From assembly GCA_964625145.1 (NCBI GenBank), contig CAZVAQ010000090.1, forward strand, positions 1-13,867: a DNA stretch of 13,867 nt. The letters run 5' to 3'. A program made the position numbers and the translations under genes. Origin of the DNA: CAYTRP01 sp964625145. GTDB taxonomy: Bacteria > Sumerlaeota > Sumerlaeia > SLMS01 > JAHLLQ01. The notes below the pieces were generated by a model, which saw only the letters and a program-made list of their open reading frames with translations, searched no databases and was not told where the DNA came from. Below, piece by piece: positions 5,072 to 10,972 of the stretch; within the stretch, counting starts at the first letter, position 1; each line of letters opens with the position of its first letter.

Positions 5072-6982
5072 ATGAGCACTTCCCAAACCCACGCCACACA
5101 CTTCGACGTGCTCGTCGTGGGAGGCGGGCATGCGGGGATCGAGGCGGCCCACGCCGCAGCGCGCATGGGTTGCCGCACGGGTTTGCTGACGATGGACGCG
5201 AACGCGTTGGGGCGTTTGTCCTGCAATCCTGCGATGGGCGGGTTGGGGAAGGGTCATCTGGTGCGGGAGATCGATGCACTGGGGGGATTGCAGGCGCGGG
5301 CCACCGATGCGTGCGGAATCCAGTTCCGGTTGCTCAACCGCTCGAAGGGCCCCGCTGTGCGTGCGCCGCGCGTGCAATTGGACAAGGACGCCTACCCGCG
5401 ATGGATGTCGGCGGTGTTGGGAAGGATGGGGAACCTGCGGATTGTGGAAGGTACTGCCGCGCGCATCATCGACGAGCGCGGCCGCATCTGCGGCGTCGTG
5501 ACGGAAGGCGGCCAGACGCTGCATTGCCGCGCGTTGGTGCTGACGACCGGGACGTTTCTCAACAGCGTGATGCATTGCGGATTGGAGAAGACGGTGGGCG
5601 GCCGCGTTGGCGAGCGATCGGCGGACGGATTGGATGAATCATTCCGGCGATTTGGCCTGGAAGTTGGACGGCTGAAGACCGGAACACCCGCGCGCCTGCG
5701 GCGGGACAGCATTGATTTCAGCCAGTGCGGCGTGCAACCGGGCGATGAGCCGCCACCGCCGATGAGTCTGCGCACACGTTCGTTGCGGGTGGACCAGGTG
5801 CCGTGCTGGTTGACGCGCACGACCGAGGCCACGCATGAGATCATCCGCGCGAACCTGGACAAGTCGCCGATGTTCATGGGGCACATCGAGGGCGTGGGCC
5901 CGCGCTACTGTCCGTCCATCGAGGACAAGGTGGTGCGCTTCGAGGAGAAGCTGTCGCACCAGATCTTCCTGGAGCCTGAAACGCGCGGTGGCGAATCGAT
6001 CTATCCCAATGGCGTGTCGACTTCGCTGCCTGCGAATGTGCAGTTGGCTTTTTTGCGCACGATTCCCGGCTTGGAGCATGTGGAGCTGCTCCGCCCCGGG
6101 TATGCGGTGGAGTATCTGTACGTGCATCCCCGGCAGTTGCACGCGACGTTGGAGGTGAAGGATGTGCCGGGACTTTACCTGGCCGGGCAGATCAACGGGA
6201 CCAGCGGCTACGAGGAGGCGGCGGGGCAGGGTCTGCTCGCGGGGATCAACGCGGCGTTGAGTGTGAAGGGCGAGGAGCCGCTGGTCCTTGGACGCGATGA
6301 GGCTTATCTGGCGGTGATGGTGGACGACCTGCTGACGAAGGATCATCGCGAGCCTTATCGCCTGTTCACCAGCCGCGCGGAGTTTCGTCTGCTGCTGCGT
6401 TGCGACAACGCGGACCTGCGTCTGGCGCATCACGCGTATCGCGTGGGAATGATTGATGAGCGCGAGCGTGATGAGGTGTTGCAGTTGGCTGACGCGATCG
6501 CGGCGGAGGCGAAGCGTCTGGATGAGGAGTCGCTGCGCCATGCGGATGTGGATTGGGGCGCTGCGGCGGAGCGTGGACTGGAGCGGCCGGACAAGCGTTT
6601 GTCGCTGGCGCAGGTGTTGGCGCGGCCGGAGACGACGCTGGAGGATTTCGAGGAGATCGTGGGGCCCTTGGAGCGGCGCCTCGATGATGAGCGGTTGCAT
6701 GAACGCTACCGCGAGCAGGTGGACATTGAGATCCGCTATGCTGGTTACTTCGAGAAGCAGGCGCGCATGGTGGCTATCGTGCGCGAACACGAGCACCGCA
6801 CGATCCCCGCAGACATGGATTGGGAGGCGGTGCCCTCGCTGCGGCACGAAGCGCGGCAACAGCTCCTGCGCTTCCGTCCGGAGACGGTGGGCCGGGCGGG
6901 CCGTCTGGCGGGAGTGAATCCGGCAGATGTGGATGTGTTGCTTGTGGCGTTGAAGCGATTGGGAGCTGTCTCCAAGAAGTGA
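5072..6982 (+). CDS. mnmG: tRNA uridine-5-carboxymethylaminomethyl(34) synthesis enzyme MnmG
   Basis: FAD-dependent enzyme that, with the GTPase MnmE, adds the (carboxymethyl)aminomethyl group at C5 of the wobble uridine in certain tRNAs, using methylenetetrahydrofolate and NADH; cytoplasmic. The 636-residue product matches the usual length (E. coli 629). Visible signatures: dinucleotide fold FDVLVVGGGHAGIEAA (11-26), SCNPAMGGLGKGHLVREIDA (50-69), RLKTGTPARL (200-209), GPRYCPSIEDK with the conserved Cys280 (276-286), AGQINGTSGYEEAAGQG (371-387), PYRLFTSRAEFRLLLR (428-443), and the C-terminal helical region that binds MnmE (YAGYFEKQ...IPADMDWEAV...LRFRPETVGRAGRLAGV). ATG 5072 is chosen because homologues begin a few residues before FDV; its Shine-Dalgarno is weak, and an in-frame TTG at 5066 is possible. 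An upstream in-frame ATG at 5015 overlaps the BFD gene and is unlikely. mnmE is not in the window. Confidence 0.96.
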   Translation: MSTSQTHATHFDVLVVGGGHAGIEAAHAAARMGCRTGLLTMDANALGRLSCNPAMGGLGKGHLVREIDALGGLQARATDACGIQFRLLNRSKGPAVRAPRVQLDKDAYPRWMSAVLGRMGNLRIVEGTAARIIDERGRICGVVTEGGQTLHCRALVLTTGTFLNSVMHCGLEKTVGGRVGERSADGLDESFRRFGLEVGRLKTGTPARLRRDSIDFSQCGVQPGDEPPPPMSLRTRSLRVDQVPCWLTRTTEATHEIIRANLDKSPMFMGHIEGVGPRYCPSIEDKVVRFEEKLSHQIFLEPETRGGESIYPNGVSTSLPANVQLAFLRTIPGLEHVELLRPGYAVEYLYVHPRQLHATLEVKDVPGLYLAGQINGTSGYEEAAGQGLLAGINAALSVKGEEPLVLGRDEAYLAVMVDDLLTKDHREPYRLFTSRAEFRLLLRCDNADLRLAHHAYRVGMIDERERDEVLQLADAIAAEAKRLDEESLRHADVDWGAAAERGLERPDKRLSLAQVLARPETTLEDFEEIVGPLERRLDDERLHERYREQVDIEIRYAGYFEKQARMVAIVREHEHRTIPADMDWEAVPSLRHEARQQLLRFRPETVGRAGRLAGVNPADVDVLLVALKRLGAVSKK

Positions 6983-7220
6983 GCGCCTAGCTGGTCTCTC
7001 GTCGTCTTATTCACACCCATCAATGAGCCGATGCAGGGGTCGCAACGCCTTGCAAGTGGATCACCTGCTGTCCGGCCCCCGGTCCTTGTTGCCGCACGCG
7101 GGTGCCGAATCACTGTACCTTCGGCCATATTGCGACTGAAGGGCTGTCCAAATTTTTCAACTCCTGAAACAGTTTTTATTGTCTGGTTGTGAAAATAATC
7201 AAAACCATCGACTTCACATC

Positions 7221-7241
7221 CTTGATGAACACTCTATCAAG
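7221..7241. promoter_or_regulatory. operator-like palindrome overlapping the promoter
   Basis: CTTGAT (7221-7226) and ATCAAG (7236-7241) are perfect inverted half-sites separated by 9 bases. Their centres are 15 bases apart. They cover the -35 region and end 6 bases before TATAAT, a position where a bound dimer would block RNA polymerase. No second copy was seen upstream of the second subtilase. Confidence 0.4.
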
Positions 7242-7253
7242 TGAATGTATAAT
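7222..7253 (+). promoter_or_regulatory. candidate sigma-70 type promoter of first subtilase
   Basis: A perfect TATAAT (7248-7253) lies 34 bases before the ATG in an AT-rich stretch. Upstream candidates are TTGATG (7222-7227, 20-base spacer) or TGAACA (7225-7230, 17-base spacer, four of six consensus bases). Transcription would start near 7260, giving a leader of about 28 bases. The -10 is convincing; the -35 is weak, which would suit an activator-dependent promoter. Confidence 0.55.
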
Positions 7254-7274
7254 CTGTCCCTCTTAAGACCATAG

Positions 7275-7288
7275 TAGGGAGGTCCCTA
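7275..7288 (+). promoter_or_regulatory. ribosome binding site in a hairpin reaching the start codon
   Basis: TAGGGA, GG and TCCCTA form a perfect palindrome whose last A is the first base of the ATG. In RNA, UAGGG and CCCUA can pair around an AGGU loop, so part of the strong Shine-Dalgarno (AGGGAGGT, 7276-7283) is in the stem and part in the loop. It fixes the start at 7288 and could moderate translation. Confidence 0.55.
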
Positions 7289-10200
7289 TGAAGGCCCTGC
7301 ATGGTAGTGCCCTTGTCGCTCTCGCACTTTTGGCCGCACCCGTATTTGCTGTTGTCCCGCCTCCGGAACCCACCGTCGCACCCATCATTCCGTTGGAAAT
7401 GGTGAACGATTCCGATTGGAACCGCGTTGATGATCGGCTCGATGTGAAACTGGACGAGGCCAGGCGGCGCGGTGTCCCCGGGGACCTGCAGGAGATGGTC
7501 CCGGTGGAGACGATCTTCACCCGGCAGATTCGCCAATCGGAGATCGATGCCTTTCTGGCTCTTGGCGGCGAGATCGACCACGTCTTCCAGGCGGTCTCCT
7601 ATGGCTGGACCGGGAAGATCCCCCTGGCAAACGTCGGGCAGGCTGTGACTGGACTCGGCGACGAATTGGTCATCATCCAAACGGAAACCATCGGCGATTT
7701 TTATCTGCAGAACGCGTCCACGCAGGCGGGTTCCCGGCGCGTCTGGTCCGGGTCCCCGGCAGGAGTGGCGGCCAACCGAGGCCGCTCGACGCATCGGCTG
7801 GCAATCATCGACTCGGGTATTGACCCTACGCACCTCGACCTCATTGGGCGCCAGGCCTTCTGGAAGGACTATGCAGATCCTGCCAACGCGATCGCCACCG
7901 ACCCTAATGGTCACGGAACCCATGTCGCCGCCATTGCGTTGGGTTCTGGCATTTCGCAGGGGGGTGTGAATGGCATCGGCATGACCCTGCGCTACACAGT
8001 GAGCAACAACCTGACGGGCGTGCCTGCGGGGAACTTTATCCCAGCGGTGATTGAGTTGCGGACTGGACGTGAATACGGCTTGGAGCAAAGGGGAACTTGG
8101 CCCGTCGCAACGAATGCCGGCATCGGCTGGCTCGCCCGCGAGCTGGGTACTTCCGGCGGCTTTGGAATTCTCGGCAATCTCTATTTGGCGCCCTCTGGAT
8201 ATTCGCTGACCGGACTCTCTATCACTCCCGGCCTCAATTATTCTCTGACCCCCTATATGGCCCAGAATAATCCGCCGAACCCGACGGCATACTCCCAGTA
8301 CATGACGATCACGAACTACCATCTTCCCAACGATGGCTTCCCGGCCTACAGCGGTGTCGCCCCGTTGGCCCAGTGGGTCGGGATGAAAGTGGGTACAGTG
8401 GATAGTGGAGGCCCCGATTTGTGGGTGGGCCAAGCGCTTGACGATGCCGTCGCGCAGCGCTCCAACCTGGGCATTCGTGCCGCGAATCTCAGCATTGGCT
8501 TCACCGGTTCGGTTCCGGCACTCATCGCCAAAGTGAATACGATGGCAAACAACGGTGTGTTGCCGGTCATAGCTGCGGGAAACAACGGCGGTGGTGCCTT
8601 CATCGGCGACCTCGGCAGTTCGGCGAGCGCCATCACCGTGGGCGCCGTCAATATGGCCAATGAAATGACCAACTACTCGCAGCGTGGTGCCACGACGACT
8701 GGCTTGGGCAGGGATTACAAGCCGGACATCGTCGCCCCGGGAGGCTCGGTGTTCTTCAGCGATATCCTCGCGGCCGATTCCAACACCACGGATGCGAGTG
8801 ACCTGAACTTTCCGGATCAGCAACTCAACGACCTGACTCCCCTGCGGGGAACCTCCATGGCCTCGCCGATGGTGGCCGGCGCCGCCATGTTGGTCATCGA
8901 TGCCCTCGAAAGGGGCGGACACCCATGGAGCTACAACAGCAACTCCTCAGCGATGTTGGTGAAGGGAATTCTGAACGCGACGGCCACGGAAACCAACCGG
9001 GCGCGGGAAGCTGGTTCGGGCAACTCGCCCTCCCTGCAACGTGCCGGGACTTTCGCGCCCATCCCCCTGGCTGGCAAGGATCCGTTCGAGGGCTATGGCT
9101 CCCTGAATGTCGATGCGGCGGTCCAGGCGGTCGAGAATGAGCTGACTCCTCAACTCTACGTCGGCCTTCCTGTTCTCACGAACAACGCGGCGGGGCCGCG
9201 GGCTTGGGCCGGACATGTCAACATGGAGGCCTATCACACCTACGAATTCTCCGCCCTCGCCGCACAGGGACAGGACTACGATCTCTACCTCTATAGCTGG
9301 ACACCTGATCCCGGGGGCAACCCCGTGCTTCTCGCCAGCAGCACGCAGGAAGCGAACGGCGACGCGGAATTCATCCGCTATGCCCCGACTCAGAACGGCC
9401 GGGCCATCCTTGTCATGAAGGTGATCGGCGGCTTGGCCATTTCAAATACTCCTTCGGTCCTGTTTGTGAGCAGGCCTCCATTGACTGTCGAGCAGGTCTC
9501 TTCACCTTTCGAAACTCCACCGCATCCCTTGGGAATCAGTAACAAGCTCGCGGGTATTGGTGCGCAGATCCCCATCGACGTCAGGTTCAACACCAACGAT
9601 TTCGCCATCGCCCCGGGCACCACGCTGCAGTTGAATGCAGGCGTGGGAGCCGAGGCGGTCTACAGCAGCAAGATCGGCAGTAACGTTGCACGCTTCATCT
9701 ACACGGTCCAGGACGGGCATTCGGCGACTCCTCTGACATACGCGAACCTGAACGCGCTGAGTCCTGTGGAGAACATCACCAGTCCCTTCGGCACCGTGAA
9801 CAGGCCTCCAACCCTTGCGCTTCCCGCTTTTGATTCCGCGAACGATCTAGCCGCATCCGCGGTCATTGTGGGCAGCGATCGCTCCGCCGTCGAGTCGATA
9901 TCCCTGCTGGATCCCACCACAACCAATCTCGACCAGGTGCGCTTCCGCGTCCAGCTCACCAGCAACCTCGCTGCCGGCCTGGAGGATCTCTCGCTCAACG
10001 CGTCAACGACACTGGGAGCCAGTATCACCAACATCGAAGGAATCTCCTGCGGATTCCTCTGCCTGCTGACATACGACGTCACCGTGACCCTGGCGAATCC
10101 GGATGCCAATGGGACAGTCTCGCTTGTCGTCGGCACCAACAATCGGCACTGGGTATTCCTGAATCCCATGGCCTCCGCGACACAGTCCGCCGCCTACACC

Positions 10201-10767
10201 ATCAATAACCCGTTCCCCGGCGACAACTGCGCGAACGCCGTCGTGGTGACAGACAACGGAGTCTATCCCTTCGACACCACGAACTCGCTGAGTGGCGATC
10301 CCTGCTTCGTGCAGGCACGAGCTGTTTGGTTCCGCCATACGGCACCGGCGGCGGGAACCGCGAGGGTCGAGCTCTGCGAGTCCTCGTTCGACACCTACCT
10401 CAGCATCTTCTCGGGGGCGGCATGCCCTGTCGCGTGCGGCCAACTGATGTTCGAGAACAACAACTCCTGTGGCCAACAGTCTGTTGTGGAGTTTCCGGTC
10501 ACGGCCGGACAGGAGTACTACATCTGTGTGGCGGGGAACGGTTCGGGAGACTTTGGCGCGGGATTGATGACGTTCACCTTCATGGCGTCGTCGGCGCTGC
10601 CCGGCGATGTCAATGTCGATGGCGTCGTCAACGTGGCGGATGTGACCTTCCTCGCCAATTGGCTCGCCGGTGATCGCGAGAGCCCCATTGGCCCGGCCGA
10701 TGTGAACAACGACGGCCTGGTCAACCAAGCCGACGTTCAGGCACTCGCCGGGATGATCGTCGACTGA
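7288..10767 (+). CDS. secreted subtilisin-family (S8) protease with insertion domain and C-terminal dockerin
   Basis: Large exported serine endopeptidase, 1159 residues. In order: Sec signal peptide (1-21, PVFA-V); propeptide-like segment (about 40-135, EIDAFLALGGEIDHVFQAVS); S8 domain (about 168-615) with catalytic Asp175 (LAIIDSGID), His209 (GHGTHVAA), oxyanion Asn432 (VIAAGNNGG) and Ser523 (GTSMASP), all intact; an unusual insertion (about 223-353) between the His motif and SGVAPLAQWVGMKV; PPC-like beta domain (about 620-725, DYDLYLY); two beta-sandwich repeats (about 732-845 and 862-970); a Cys-containing domain starting GDNCANAV (978-1098); and a type I dockerin (1104-1158) with two Ca-binding loops, DVNVDGVVNVAD and DVNNDGLVNQAD. 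It probably degrades external protein, possibly attached to a cohesin-bearing partner; no cohesin is in the window. Own promoter and terminator. Codons end in C more often than in mnmG or the downstream paralogue. Confidence 0.93.
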   Translation: MKALHGSALVALALLAAPVFAVVPPPEPTVAPIIPLEMVNDSDWNRVDDRLDVKLDEARRRGVPGDLQEMVPVETIFTRQIRQSEIDAFLALGGEIDHVFQAVSYGWTGKIPLANVGQAVTGLGDELVIIQTETIGDFYLQNASTQAGSRRVWSGSPAGVAANRGRSTHRLAIIDSGIDPTHLDLIGRQAFWKDYADPANAIATDPNGHGTHVAAIALGSGISQGGVNGIGMTLRYTVSNNLTGVPAGNFIPAVIELRTGREYGLEQRGTWPVATNAGIGWLARELGTSGGFGILGNLYLAPSGYSLTGLSITPGLNYSLTPYMAQNNPPNPTAYSQYMTITNYHLPNDGFPAYSGVAPLAQWVGMKVGTVDSGGPDLWVGQALDDAVAQRSNLGIRAANLSIGFTGSVPALIAKVNTMANNGVLPVIAAGNNGGGAFIGDLGSSASAITVGAVNMANEMTNYSQRGATTTGLGRDYKPDIVAPGGSVFFSDILAADSNTTDASDLNFPDQQLNDLTPLRGTSMASPMVAGAAMLVIDALERGGHPWSYNSNSSAMLVKGILNATATETNRAREAGSGNSPSLQRAGTFAPIPLAGKDPFEGYGSLNVDAAVQAVENELTPQLYVGLPVLTNNAAGPRAWAGHVNMEAYHTYEFSALAAQGQDYDLYLYSWTPDPGGNPVLLASSTQEANGDAEFIRYAPTQNGRAILVMKVIGGLAISNTPSVLFVSRPPLTVEQVSSPFETPPHPLGISNKLAGIGAQIPIDVRFNTNDFAIAPGTTLQLNAGVGAEAVYSSKIGSNVARFIYTVQDGHSATPLTYANLNALSPVENITSPFGTVNRPPTLALPAFDSANDLAASAVIVGSDRSAVESISLLDPTTTNLDQVRFRVQLTSNLAAGLEDLSLNASTTLGASITNIEGISCGFLCLLTYDVTVTLANPDANGTVSLVVGTNNRHWVFLNPMASATQSAAYTINNPFPGDNCANAVVVTDNGVYPFDTTNSLSGDPCFVQARAVWFRHTAPAAGTARVELCESSFDTYLSIFSGAACPVACGQLMFENNNSCGQQSVVEFPVTAGQEYYICVAGNGSGDFGAGLMTFTFMASSALPGDVNVDGVVNVADVTFLANWLAGDRESPIGPADVNNDGLVNQADVQALAGMIVD

Positions 10768-10800
10768 ACCGCGCTTCCCGCAGCAAACACCTTAACTGAT

Positions 10801-10831
10801 CGCCCGGCGGACTGTTCGCCGGGCGTTTTTT
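10801..10831 (+). terminator. intrinsic terminator of first subtilase
   Basis: CGCCCGGCG (10801-10809) and CGCCGGGCG (10817-10825) form a perfect 9-bp GC stem with a 7-base loop (GACTGTT), followed directly by six T. It begins 33 bases after the stop codon. It should isolate the first subtilase from the second. Confidence 0.93.
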
Positions 10832-10891
10832 ATTGCAGGCTCGCTGGAAGATCCCACCGCAGCGGGGGACATGGTGCCGGAGCCAAGGGAC

Positions 10892-10920
10892 TTGACATGC
10901 CGATTGCAGACTTTTCAAAT
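10892..10920 (+). promoter_or_regulatory. candidate promoter of second subtilase
   Basis: A perfect TTGACA (10892-10897) is followed after 17 bases by TCAAAT (10915-10920), four of six consensus bases. It lies between the upstream terminator and the second subtilase, giving a predicted leader of about 45 bases. The pattern opposes that of the first gene: strong -35, weak -10. Confidence 0.5.
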
Positions 10921-10972
10921 CCTCTCCGGCGCCTGAACAAACAAGCCGCGACATCATCAGCACGAGACGAGA

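Larger units (their letters stand above)
6983..7287. other. 305-base intergenic region: mnmG 3' end to subtilase leader
   Basis: The first about 150 bases are GC-rich, with no recognisable gene, tRNA or intrinsic terminator for mnmG. From about 7150 the composition turns AT-rich (AAATTTTTC, GTTTTTATTG, GAAAATAATCAAAA), unlike the rest of the window, and this section carries the promoter, palindrome and ribosome-binding hairpin listed separately. No supported coding frame lies here. Confidence 0.7.

Noticed and set aside
5639..6859. 406-codon open frame on the minus strand opposite mnmG
   Set aside because: mnmG is unmistakable on the other strand; the antisense product is Arg/His/Gln-rich without family features.
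6983..7140. Terminator or tRNA after mnmG
   Set aside because: No GC stem followed by T-run and no cloverleaf-like arrangement could be found.
7237..8922. 561-codon open frame on the minus strand across the first subtilase
   Set aside because: Antisense to the intact signal peptide and catalytic domain of the protease; it has no recognisable domain.
10003..10728. 241-codon open frame on the minus strand over the dockerin end
   Set aside because: Antisense to the clear dockerin repeats; no support as a gene.
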